In this document: one piece after another, positions 1 to 10,640 of the stretch
Numbering within the stretch: position 1 is the stretch's first letter
Layout: every line of letters begins with the position of its first letter
NCBI RefSeq assembly: GCF_003171515.1
Contig: NC_089397.1
Location: forward strand, 496,001-560,000
Reading direction: 5' to 3'
Length of the DNA stretch: 64,000 nucleotides
Origin: Pyrenophora tritici-repentis
Taxonomy: Eukaryota > Ascomycota > Dothideomycetes > Pleosporales > Pleosporaceae
Notes under the pieces: generated by a model
Told to the model about the DNA's origin: nothing
Databases searched by the model: none
What the model saw: the letters and a program-made list of their open reading frames with translations, nothing else
Made by a program: the position numbers and the translations under genes

Positions 1-1366
1 TTGCATGTCCAGGTTTTCGCGTCTGGGTCCCAGTCTACAGATTTTAATGTTGTGTAGGTGTGTAGGGAGATGTTTCCACGCGCTACCTGGGTATCGAGGA
101 TCTTGCGGTAGCGTGGTGTCATACTGCCTCCGTTTCGGGCTTTCATCATCATTTCGAAGCGCTCTGTGGTGAGAGGAGGGTATGTGTTAGCTTCTAGCTC
201 GATAAGGATATGGGGTAGGGTTGCTTTCATGTACCTTCATCTGTGTCTGCGGTCCAGAACTCTGCTTGCTTCAGGTTGCGGAATTTGCCGACCCATTCGA
301 GGTCGACGTCAAAGTGCTTAACCTTGAGGGGCCCCCGCATGAGTAGGTAGACTTTGGTTACGCCGCGCTTGAGAGCTAGGTCGGCGAGTTGAACACTTGT
401 CAGACCGCCTCCTACAATGAGCATGTTGCTTGTCTGACGCGCTTTGATCTTGCGGGTTACATGTGATGGTGGGAATTGCTTGATCTGCATGGCGTGCGTG
501 AAGCCTTCGTGAGGAGGGGGGACATTACTCGGTAGACCAGGCACAGATGGTATTGAGGGTGCGTTCCCTGGTCCAACGGCTAGAATGACTAGGTGTGCAT
601 AACGTACGCCTTGGTCTGTCGTAACACGGAAGACTTTTCTGTCGTCTTCTGATGCATCGTCTGAGAAGACACTGTCATTCTCTGCATCCAGGAAGCTCGT
701 AATCTCCTCATACTCAATGTTGACTACGCGTTCCTGTCGGAGCATATCGTTACCAAGGCGATATCGCTTGATGATCTCTTCGCAGTGTGCATCGAAGAGA
801 TCTGTACGCGGTACAAAGTAGTCCTTTCGGTCTCTTTCGTCTACATCAGGTGTCCGGCCAAGGAATCGACCTTGTGATTTTATCGTCTTCTTCTTCTTGT
901 GCTTGCTGACTTCCTTACCAGCAACACCTGGAAGTGCTTGGACATCCTTCTCCCTCTCATTCTCATATGTATATCCAAGCAACGCATCTCGATCCGCTGG
1001 GTCGACGTGAAAGAACATTGGACTGCGCAGGTAGTCGATATGAAACGTTTTGAAGAGACGCTTCCACTTCGCCATCCAGTCGGCGCCATCGGCATCGAGA
1101 ACGAGCATGTCCATCGCCTCATGTGCTGGTGTTTGGTGTTCGCATCCACAGTCTGAGCTTTCTGGGGATGAGGGTGGTGTAGGAAGTGAGTCTTTGTTGG
1201 TTCTGTAGTTCTTGATGCTCATTTTCCGACCATGTTTTCGGATCCAGTGGTACCGCTGGTGTTCGTCATCTGTGAAGGTTGCTGAAGGGGTGTGTTCGCG
1301 GAGACGAGCTGCGACTGCTAGACCTGCTGGTCCGCCGCCTACGATGAGGACGTCGTGGATGTGCAT
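1..1366 (-). CDS. FAD/NAD(P)-binding monooxygenase-like protein (3' end outside window)
   Basis: Two exons are visible: 1366..235 and 163..1, separated by a 71-nt GT-AG intron (234..164); the reading frame runs off the window edge, so the C-terminus is missing. The start ATG at 1366 directly precedes a dinucleotide-binding loop, IVGGGPAGLAVAARL (residues about 8-22), typical of FAD binding. A second Rossmann motif, LIVGGGLTSVQLADLAL (near residue 315), fits NADPH binding. Together they suggest a flavin-dependent monooxygenase/oxidoreductase of the lysine/ornithine N-hydroxylase-like superfamily. Without splicing the frame stops at 227 (DEGT), but splicing gives a clean continuation (DEERFEMMMKARNGG). 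The region between the two loops is long and contains low-complexity stretches (Ser/Pro and Lys/Arg rich). The substrate cannot be inferred. No siderophore or other biosynthetic partner gene lies nearby. Confidence 0.75.
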
Positions 1367-1959
1367 GATGAACTTGATGGCCTGGTAAGAGATGATTTGG
1401 GATTATTGTATAGATCACGAGTGAGGTCCATTTGACTTCTCGTGGACATCCAGGTACCTTGATGGCTGGCTAACTTGCCACTTTAGGTACATCCATCATG
1501 GTGCTCTAGAGGTACGAGGCTACGCGTCGCATCTGCGATGATGGCATTCTTCATTCGCAATACATTGACTGAAACAGATGTTTCCTGTCTAACCGTCGAG
1601 TAAGCTCCGAATAACGGTACTACCCTTCTTAGCTTCCTCGCTTTCTTGGCAGCAGGTGGTGTGATTATGCGGTCTGCGTCTCCGTTGCTACCACACCGAG
1701 ATTTTTCTTTCTTTTCTCAGCTATATTAGCCTTCTTTCGTATCTCCTTTCTTGTTCACCATCTTCTGTTCGCTCCGGAGAGTCTGGGTTCATGCCGAGTG
1801 AAAACATAAGAGAACCGAATAAACAAACTTCCTGAAAGAATAATTCAGCTATTACTAGGTACCCAAGTATCTACAATACAACTAGCTTCATATACGGTCT
1901 TTGTGGCAACAGCAGTAACGTACCATACTCCACCATGAGAGCGCTGTGAATTGTCTATC
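1367..1959. other. intergenic, no gene seen
   Basis: These 593 bp separate two minus-strand genes. They should hold the promoter and 5' leader of the FAD oxidoreductase and the 3' UTR of the permease. I found no coding frame with family features and no RNA gene. Confidence 0.6.
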
Positions 1960-3837
1960 TCACGACTTGATACCCTTGTCGATCACGGCCTCGCCTTCAG
2001 AGCCACTCTCATCCTTGCTATGGACTGACACAGCCTGACCCGAGATAACAACATGCTGTCCCAACATCATATGTTCGATGTTCACCTTGGGGCCCTTGAA
2101 CCACTTGTGCGCCGAGACGAACCACCAAATCGTGACAAAGAGCATTGGGCCGCCGTAGACGACACACGTCCAGTTCATACCTTTTGCGCTGTTTGAGTGT
2201 TAGCGGGATGTTGTGAAAAGAATGTGTGGGTTGGCGACATACGTGAGTTCAGCTCCAGTGGTGCTGGGGAAGCACAGAATAGGAATCATGAGCAAGACGA
2301 AAGAGCACCCAATGGTACCAATAAGCGTGGACCATTTGCCCAAATGCCATGGACCGGGACGGAAGTTCTTTCCCACGAAAGCGACGCGAATGAAAATGGG
2401 GATTGAGAAAGCGCTGTGATTGCTGTTAGCGGGATTCGTTCTCCAAAACGCCCTTCTGTGAAGGAAGAACGGTTAATACTCACACAAAAGCCGCAATAGC
2501 GCCGATGGAGAACAAAGCACCAATAGCCAACTGACCCCCAAAGATAAGGAGCAAGCAGCAAATGCCAATCGCACAATTGAACCACACAGCATTCACGGGT
2601 GTCTGTGTGTGCTTGTTCACTCGCTTCCAGTATTTCGAAAGCGGGAAGCAATCATCACGTGCGTAGGCGAATGTTACTCTACTCGCTGCAATCATGCATC
2701 CCTGACCCATGGAAAAGGCCGCCATGACAGTCATTGCGAGGATTGCCAGTGTCAACTTCTTGGACATGCATTGCATGAGGTATGCAGCGAAAGGCTGGCC
2801 TAGATCGGACTGTAGGACAGCTCCAACGTCAACGACCGTGTACGCAACCACGAGCTGTAGAAACCAGCCGAAAAGACCACCGGTAGCAGCCGTCATGACG
2901 ATAGCGCGTGGAGAAGCGATGTTCGCGTTTGAGCACTCCTCTGCCAGATGGAACGCCGCGTCGTAACCCGACATGGTCCAAATGACACCGATGAAGCTCA
3001 TCAAAACGGAGATACCGGGTGGGAAAGCTGTACCTTCGTAGATGGTACCCCAGACCTCGCTTGATGGGGTAAAGCGGGGGAGGCCGCGTTCCTCGCGATC
3101 AGTTCCCGCTGGAATCATGATGATGACGATGATAAGGGCGATGAAGTTGAATGTCGAGCCTATAGAGTTGAACGTTGCAAGCCATCGAGTTGGCATAGAT
3201 GAGAGGGCGGCATGAATGATCATGAGAAGGACGGTAAGGAGGAAGGTCTGCCACTCGGTTGGTACATACGACGGATCGTTGATACTGGCGGCGGCAAGTA
3301 TCATAGCCGAAGCTCCGTAGTTGACTGCTCGAAAGTCAATCCATGTCCCAATTGTAGACCCAAAATGTAAAGGGGGTACTTGCCGGACGGTGCCCCAGTG
3401 ATCTGGCATAGCCAGTTACTCCATCCTGTAAGCCATGAAGCAAACGGTCCCCATTTACCTGGAGCCAGTACAGCAGATGCATAGTACAAACCACCACTCG
3501 TAGGCATACTGCTACACAGCTCGGCCATGCCCATGGCTATGCACTGAATGCCAATCATAGCCAAGGGCCATCCCCACGTCATACCTGCGGTCCCTGCATA
3601 CCCCATACCATAGTAAAGCGTCGAGGCAAAACTCGGGAGCAGACCCAAGATGGCAAAGCTAACACAAAAGGTAGTGAAGAGGGAGAATTCGCGCTTGAAC
3701 TCGGACTTGTAACCAAGCGCAGCCAGTGCCTCCTCGTCGGCATCGAACGTGTGTGTTGGGTCGTATGGAATATCGCCGTCTGGTAGAACAGACATGACAG
3801 GCTCCTGGCCCACAGACCGGCGTTGTTGGGTGCTCAT
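1960..3837 (-). CDS. Amino acid/GABA permease, APC superfamily
   Basis: Four exons, 3837..3384, 3324..2484, 2413..2243 and 2188..1960, give 564 aa, the usual size for fungal APC permeases (GABA/choline/amino-acid type). The N-terminus is a hydrophilic cytosolic tail; about a dozen hydrophobic segments follow, beginning near FSLFTTFCVSFAILGLLPSF. The conserved motifs GWPLAMIGIQCIAMGMAELCS and SGYDAAFHLAEECSNAN are those of Uga4-like GABA permeases and relatives. The protein should sit in the plasma or vacuolar membrane and import amino acids, GABA or choline by proton symport; the substrate is not resolvable from sequence. The first intron (3383..3325, 59 nt) starts GCAAGT rather than GT. Only this boundary restores the frame (GAPS/VNYGAS), so it is a GC-AG intron. 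The other introns are GT-AG (70 and 54 nt). Confidence 0.88.
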
Positions 3838-4702
3838 TGTGTATAATCCAAGATAGGTGTATGCATGAGAGGAGTGTTGACGTGCGTCAAAAGGAGTTAA
3901 ACTTGCTTTCTTGCTTGTGTTGCCGCATCAAAAACCAACAGGCGGCACAATGTCTATATAATGTTACACCAGGTACACCCCCATTCAAATCAGGTACCCC
4001 CAAACTTACCAAGACGCATTTTCGGACTTTGAACAGGTGCGAGCGGGTATTTGTGCGCAGACATATGTATGCGACAGAGAAGTTACTTTGAGAGACGATA
4101 AACGTGTTGCGTCGACGAATGACGTTGAAGTGCATGGCATGCTATCGCTATCTCTTTATCAGTTCAGACGTGGAGGGCTAGGCGATCGGCTTGGATACCC
4201 TACCACCTAGGGGCAACGGAGTGGGTAGAACATGGCACGCGAACGGAGCGCTATAGCAACATTGGAAAGCAGCCACTTGGCTGTACGCTAGACGATGCAA
4301 GAATTGCATGACCTGATGATTAGCATGTTGCAGCGTATCACTAGATGTGGGGCGGAATTTGGTAAACCAAGCTGTCAAACCCAAAATAAGGCGGTGTTGT
4401 GGCGTATCTTGAACGTCAAGGTTTCGGGATTATTATTACTGGGAGTAATGCCGATATCTACGCCCTTGACCTGCACACCATGACACTGGGATACACACTC
4501 CCACGGCTGGACATGCTAAACAAGGCATAGGTTTCCGTTCAACGGCACAGCGCGCGGGGTTCTACAGGGCGTTCGTGGCTGTGATAAGCGTGTGCGGTAT
4601 CGCTAGTGGCGTATTTGAGTCTCCACATGTTTCGCCCACAATTGTCAAGCCTATCGAAAGTGGATATTTGAGGGGAATCGAGATGCGTCTCGACATCTGC
4701 AA
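3838..4702. other. intergenic, permease promoter and palC 3' region
   Basis: These 865 bp hold the upstream region of the permease and the downstream region of palC. Short open frames on both strands have no recognisable features. No repeat or RNA gene was noticed. Confidence 0.6.
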
Positions 4703-6171
4703 TCAATAGTAATTTGTGTTCGGCGCATAATCAGACTTGGTCCCTGGAAATGCACCCACTGGCGGACTCGGGTCTTCCTCATCTCCGCTGTCGTCTTCGC
4801 CGCCCTTGAATGTTTCGCTGGGGTCTGGGGGCGCTCTCATACGGACAAGAGCGTCTTCGTCGAGAGCGGGGACGACGAACATTTTGGTTGTGTGGTACTC
4901 ACGTCCTGATGGCATACTTGCCAACAGTGGTTCGGACGGGGGAATCACTTGCACGCCAACCTACAACACAACGTCAAATCAGCAAGCAAAATGCATATGC
5001 TCAAACATACCGTGTCATTCTGTTTCTCCCATTTTTTCAGCAACATGTCGACTATTCGTCCTTCTTCGAACTTGCCTGCATCGGTGCCCCAGTCTACGCC
5101 CTTTTCAATCTTACGATCTTCCCTCTTCTCCTGCCAGTCTTTCTTGAGCTTGGAAAATCCGGAAGCTTTCTTGTCCGATTCTACACCTAGCGAGGCGAAA
5201 CCGAGTTCTTTCTTTGCACCCCTTAGCCACGCGATGCCTTCACCGGTTTTGGCGCTTGCCTCGGCGTCGCAGGCGAGAAATCGACAGGCCTTGCCCTTTG
5301 CCGTCCGCCTCAAGTCATCTACATATTTGAGTAGGTCATCATTAATCTTCGGCGATCGACCAAGCATAGCCTGAGCTTTCGCGGCGTGCTCAGAGGAAGC
5401 AAGACATAACCGAGCAAACAGATGCGCGCGGACCTTGGGTATCTCAACGCCTCTAAACATCCAGTCCTTGCTCTGTTTGTTCCTGTCTTCTATAACAACA
5501 GCCGGATATGGGTCGTCCTTGAGGACGGTGATGAGTGTAGCTTCGGCCATAGTAAGCTCGGCTAGAGCCCCAAGCATAGGTGCCGAGATATCCACCGCTG
5601 CCGGTTGCGCATTGTGCTGACCCGCTCGGTTGGCCAAATACGTGTGTATCGAGTCTGCCTCGAGAAAGTGTTTCATAGCAGCACCGATTGCAGTTGCGCG
5701 TTGTTCGGGTGAGGGTACGGTGGCATTGTAGAGTGTGTGCAGCTGCGCTCGAGCCTGCAAACTATACACATATGCCAGCGTCGACAGTGTAAAGCACAGC
5801 TCACTCTCTAGACCCTTTAGCTTTACCCGCGCAGGCTCACGGCCAGGTATCGAGGAACCTAGGGTTGAGCGCCATTCAATCTCCAGCTCTTTGACCAATA
5901 CGAGATCGACTTCTTCTCCAGCGCAACTCGTACCGCTTAGACCCGCATCGAGAGCGAACAGATACGGTATATAATCGTTGAGGGCGGATAGTACGGTGGA
6001 GAGATTCGAAGCTTGCGATGGAGGTGGTATGCGCTTGTGTCGTTTCAAGACATCGCGAAGGACGCCACGCGCAGTTGTTGCGCAGTTTGGCAAAGACGGG
6101 TGCGTGCTGCTATTGAAGTAATCTATGAAGGATATGCTAGAAGTCGTGGGTAGAACAAATGGAAAGGGCAT
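4703..6171 (-). CDS. palC: pH-response regulator PalC (BRO1-domain protein)
   Basis: Two exons, 6171..5011 and 4960..4703, joined across a 50-nt GT-AG intron, encode 472 aa. The product matches PalC from the fungal Pal/Rim ambient-pH pathway: N-terminus MPFPFVLPTTSSISFIDYF, a mainly helical BRO1-type domain over most of the protein, and a C-terminal extension rich in Asp, Glu and Pro. In this pathway PalC is recruited to cortical ESCRT-III sites at alkaline pH and helps assemble the PalA/PalB complex that processes PacC. The frame extends upstream to 6333, but the ATG at 6171 is preferred because family members begin with this sequence and the upstream stretch is Gln/Ser-rich with no match to the family. 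The last exon supplies the acidic tail ending in NTNYY. Confidence 0.85.
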
Positions 6172-6608
6172 TTTGTTGAGCGTTGACTGCTGTTGTTTAG
6201 AGCTGGACTGTTGATGATGCAAGTACGCGGTTGCGTTGTCGCGGGGCTGATGAGCTAACCTCCGCCGCGCATCATGCCATGGGCTGATGTTAGTTATAGT
6301 GCCCAACAACACAAGGAATCGTTTCCTAAACAAGGAGAGATCACTTTAGCAACAGAAAACTTGCAAATCATACCATTGCGATTCTACACTTGCGGTGCTC
6401 GTGATAGGGCAGCCTCTCTCCCGGCATGTATATACACTGCCTCGCCAGTACGAGAAGCCTACCACAAGTCTCCTCATATGCTTTTCGAACATCAGAAACC
6501 AAACAAATGCATTGTATTCGTATTGGTAGTTGACACTGGCGAGGGTTCCTATATGTGGCTTGTCCATCATGTGCTTTCTTGCATGCCCGTCGTATTCTGT
6601 AGGTACGC
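6172..6608. other. intergenic, no gene seen
   Basis: These 437 bp lie between two minus-strand genes. They contain the palC promoter/leader and the 3' UTR of the complex I subunit gene. Nothing else is recognisable. Confidence 0.55.
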
Positions 6609-7061
6609 TTATTTCTTGAACGGCTCGTCGAGGTAGTTTTGTTGCGCGAAGAGGTATCCCTTGACCTTTGCGTCCTTGAGCAGCTCAAAGTACCGTTCTG
6701 CGTAACTCCCGTTAGCCATTACTCTGGTATTACCCCATGTCCTGCCTTCTGTAGACACGCCTTTCGGAACCTTGTACGAAAGCCCTTGCCAGCAGATATG
6801 CAGAGCTCCTCATCGCGAAATTGGTGCCTTCATACCTCGTAGATGCCCACACTTCTCCAAATGGTTGACCCCCTCCCTCCGGTAGCACTTGCTCATTTCG
6901 TCCCTCACCAACCGCGCCATCATGCTCTTGACCCACTGCTCCCTAATGATAGCATCCTGTGCAGCCTTGAGAGCTGTGTTGTCGTCGTAGTCGACGCCCT
7001 CAAACGTCGGCGCAACCTTTGGCTTTTTGGCGAGGAAGAGTTCGGACTCTGGCGTCGGCAT
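6609..7061 (-). CDS. NADH:ubiquinone oxidoreductase accessory subunit, NDUFB10/PDSW type
   Basis: Two exons, 7061..6836 and 6697..6609, give 104 aa; the intron (6835..6698, 138 nt) is long for this window. The protein has the conserved start MPTPESELFLAKKPKV, an internal DAIIREQWVK segment and a Cys-x11-Cys pair (KCYRREGVNHLEKC). Its C-terminus, KGYLFAQQNYLDEPFKK, is typical of the 10-12 kDa fungal complex I subunit homologous to mammalian NDUFB10. It should be an accessory subunit of the membrane arm at the intermembrane-space face of the inner mitochondrial membrane. Unspliced translation ends prematurely (RGMKAPISR), so the intron is needed to recover the conserved tail. Confidence 0.88.
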
Positions 7062-7343
7062 TGCGGCGGCTGTGGAATGTGCGGAGATAATTCGAAGAGG
7101 TCGGCGTGTCGTAATTACTCCCCGGAGAGTATTTGGGGTAGATTCCGTACGTCAATTGAGGCTGCGGTGGTGTAGATGCGCGCCGAGTGGAACGTGTTGG
7201 TGAGCTCTGAATCAACTGCGCTGCGATTGGCGGCGCTTGCACGTGACGTAGAACCATCGTCTCTCATGGCGTATCGGCATCACCATTTCAATACTCATGT
7301 CGCTTTTTTACTTGCGTATTGTCGTCTTCTTATTTTCACATTT

Positions 7344-7931
7344 TCATTTCCCACCTATTCTACTCCAATCCTTTATCCACCCTCCTAAAGTAGCCCCCAC
7401 ATTCCAAACCGAATCAGTCTTTTTCCCACTTACATCCCTCCCCTTCCAATGCCACTTCGCCGCGTCAAATGTGATTTCGGCTGTTACTTTGTCAAGTTGA
7501 AGTAGCCTCTTGTCTCTCTCATTAGCACAGATGGGGCAGATCTGTTCGAGTTTGAAGGTGTGAAGAGGGTAGACACGACCTTCGCCACAAGGCTTCATGA
7601 TCACTGGAGTAGTGTGTTTTGTGTCCTCGACATCGACGGCATCTGTGTGTACAGTTGTGTATGAGCTTCTCGCCGAACCAGCGATCGACGACTCTGGTCT
7701 TCCTGTTGACTCATCATTTAGCAGTGATGAGTCTTCATCTGTATGACCATCCTCGTCACCTTTCGCTGAGCCATAAGCTGGATCCTGGGTACTGTCTCTC
7801 TTATCTCGATCCAAAGGAGTTTCCAGATGCGCAGCTGCCTTTGTCTTTGCGGCTTCGCAGTATCTAATCGGTGTCTCGGAAAATGTATGGTGGCCGCAGC
7901 CTAGGAAGATGTAGAATCGGTAGTAGCACAT
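7344..7931 (-). CDS. Hypothetical protein with N-terminal Cys/His motif
   Basis: A single uninterrupted frame of 195 aa from the ATG at 7931. The N-terminus MCYYRFYIFLGCGHHTFSE resembles a group of small fungal proteins that begin with a Cys-Tyr-Tyr and CGH motif. A second Cys cluster (KPCGEGRVYP, then EQICPICANE) follows near residues 120-145, so C/H residues from both ends could bind a metal ion; this is inference. The middle (about residues 35-105) is acidic, Ser-rich and probably disordered. The C-terminus carries Trp-rich segments (AAKWHWKGRD, LGGWIKDWSR). I do not recognise a function. It lies about 280 bp upstream of the complex I gene, on the same strand. Confidence 0.6.
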   Translation of the reverse strand: MCYYRFYIFLGCGHHTFSETPIRYCEAAKTKAAAHLETPLDRDKRDSTQDPAYGSAKGDEDGHTDEDSSLLNDESTGRPESSIAGSARSSYTTVHTDAVDVEDTKHTTPVIMKPCGEGRVYPLHTFKLEQICPICANERDKRLLQLDKVTAEITFDAAKWHWKGRDVSGKKTDSVWNVGATLGGWIKDWSRIGGK

Positions 7932-8471
7932 GTTGTAATGTTGAGATGTTGTGGAAGTACACTAAGGTGTGTGATCTTCACGAAGAGGCCGTCTTGTAGG
8001 TCAATGCCTGGCTGAATAGCCCTTTCACAGACAAGGGGTTGAGTGTGTTATGACCTTCACGCCAGCTTTGTTGAACAAATGCACCGTCCATCTGGGACAG
8101 AACAAAGCACATATTTCTACCTGGACATGCGCTATGAGTAGAAAGTGAAATCAGGTAGGCGTGGCCTGGTGCACCTGTGACTCAACTCTGAACAATGCTA
8201 GGCAGACACTCTTCACAAAGACAATGGAGCCCTAATGTATACATTCACTTACGTTTCTTTGTTCATGTAAACCATTCGCGAAAATTACTTGCTTTTATTA
8301 CAAATGCATAATTTACAAAAAAGTAGTGTCTATGTTGGAGCTCCTTTTGACGCATGGACAATCTACGCCATGATCCATTCAAAACCATAACTTAGAACCC
8401 TCGTCCGAATTTTTTTTAGATGCCTTTACCAAACACCATGCTTGATGCAATCAGACTGTCATAACACAAGA
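7932..8471. other. intergenic, no gene seen
   Basis: These 540 bp lie between two minus-strand genes. They include an AT-rich stretch near 8260-8420, probably 3' UTR of the MFS gene. No ORF or RNA could be supported. Confidence 0.55.
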
Positions 8472-10640
8472 TCATGCTGTCGTTTCCTTCTCTCTCGTAA
8501 CCCCTGGATGACTTGCCTGCGCTTCAGTATCAATAGGCATGGATCCTTTGCTAGCTCTCTTCTTCCGCCTTTCATTACGTTCGGCTTCCCTCTCAAGCCT
8601 TTTGGCCTTTTCAACTTCCAGCCCGGTCTTCGTCTCCTCATGTTGCTTATCGAGCATATTGCGCGAAACCAAAAGACTGACACAAAGGCCAGCAGCAGCG
8701 AAGGCGACGTACAAAATCCACATTTTACTCAAGGAATCGGCAAATGCTTTTCGCGCAACTGCCCGTTGAGCTTCGGGCAGCGACTGAATGACTCGGACAT
8801 TGGCGCCAGCGGAACCTCCGGAAAACATCTGAGCGGTCTGTGTGCCAAGCGCAGCAGCAAGTTCCGGTTGTTTGGTTCTTATCTCGTTGTTGAATATAAC
8901 TCCGCCGACGACGACCGAAATCGCGGAGCCCAGATTGCGGACAAATCCGAATGTGGCCGTTGCAGTAGCAATGTCTCGTTTCTGTTGAGTTATGTCAGCA
9001 TATGCATAATAGATGCAAGTCGGTAGGGGAACCATGTCCCTGGATGACATCCCACATGCCGCGCGGCATATTGAAAGTCATGTGCAATAGGACGCAAATG
9101 GGCTGGGCTTACAGGTATGTTGCTCTGAAGTGCGATAAGCGGACTCTGGAAGTTCTGGCCGACACCAATACCGGTGATGATTTGAAATATAATAATCTTA
9201 GCCCAGGACGTGTTGACATTGAAGTTAATATAGAGCCCGAATCCCAGAGTCATCATGAACATGCCAAACCAGATCTGAAAGTTGGTCAGCAAATGTATCA
9301 CGTGTAGGTTGCGTACAGACATTCGGGCGCTTACCAAGGGTAGATATTGTCCAGTCTTTTTGATGATCACTCCGGTTGCCGCCGACATAATTGACAGCGC
9401 GACTGCGGACGGTAGAAGATACACACCCGAGAGGATTGGCGTTGCTCCAAGGACGCCCTGGAAGTAAAGTGGCAAAAAGTAGTTTCCGCTGATGAACACG
9501 AAGGCATGGAAGAAGCAAGTAGCCAGAGCAGCTAAGTTCGAACGCTCCGAGAAGAGGCTGAGCGGCATGAGTGGGTACGGTGCTATCCGCCATTCAATGA
9601 GGAAAAAGATGCCAATGACAACGGCCCCGAAGATGATAAGACACAGTACCGTCGCGGAGTCCCAAGGATGCGTTATGCCACCGAATTCCAGTCCTAGCAG
9701 AAGCATGATGACTCCACCGGTCATAGTGAACGAGCCCAGCCAGTCGACCGCTTTCAGTCCCTCTCGTAATGGAGTCTTGGGCGTTTTGACGTCGAGGAAG
9801 AAGAACAAGATGATGAAGGCTACACCGTCAAATGGTAGGTTGATGTAAAAGCAGTATCTCCAATCCTCGATTCCAGTGTCAGTAGGTGTTTAGAATGTAT
9901 TTGTGTTGTGGGAGTGAATGTGTGAAGTAGGGGTGGACATGTGGGCTACTCACTACTTTTTGGGTGAACGCGCCACCAACAACAGGACCTAGCGAACTCG
10001 CCAACGCCCATACACCACCGATGATACCAAAGTATGCGCCTCTGTCTCGTACGGAGAATATGTCGGAAATGGTGATATTGACTAGAGTTATCAAGCCACC
10101 ACCACCAATGCCCTGGATGACTCTAGCGGCAATGAGCATATTCATGTTGACAGCCACTCCAGCAAGCAGCGATCCGACAAAGAAGATGACATTCGTAAGC
10201 AAAAGTATAGGCTTCCTCCCGAAAATGTCTGACACCTTGCCCCAAATCGGCGTGGCGGCCGACTGAGCAATCAGATATGCCGAACCAATCCATGTGTATC
10301 CTGACGCGCTATTGAATTCTTGGGAAATCGTGGGCAATGCGGTCGTAACGATTGTGATATCTAGAGCGACGAGTAGGACGGCAATGGAAAGCGACAGCAT
10401 GATGAGAAATATCTGCAGTTTCGTTCGTGGCGGACGCTCATCATCCTGTGCAGCGGGCGCTGCAGGCGCAACAGCAGTGCCATTTGCGCCTCCATCTTTC
10501 TCGTTCAGATTGTTTTCGCCATCTTGTGCAGGTTCGTCTCTTTTCTCCACGCTCAGCGAGGGACTTCCAATGTCTGTGGGCGCATTTGAGTCTGACTGTG
10601 GATTCGCAGCTGGGCTTGTCGTGCTGTGCGTGGCGCTCAT
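8472..10640 (-). CDS. MFS drug:H+ antiporter, DHA2 (14-TM) family
   Basis: Four exons, 10640..9954, 9865..9335, 9274..9113 and 8981..8472, all joined in phase 0, give 629 aa. After a hydrophilic N-terminus of about 80 residues, the first membrane helix carries the DHA2 signature VALDITIVTTALPTI. It is followed by the loop motif GKVSDIFGRKP and motif C-like glycine-rich helices (RVIQGIGGGGLITL). The length and spacing fit a 14-helix fungal efflux pump in the plasma membrane, exporting toxic small molecules or metabolites in exchange for protons. The C-terminus is a charged tail rich in Arg, Glu and Lys. The second intron (9334..9275, 60 nt) is a multiple of three without a stop, so its retention would insert 20 residues. 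No biosynthetic gene is adjacent, so a link to a metabolite cluster is not supported. Confidence 0.87.

Noticed and set aside
8472..10640. The MFS exporter as part of a secondary-metabolite cluster.
   Set aside because: No polyketide, peptide synthetase, terpene or tailoring genes lie nearby; neighbours are housekeeping genes.
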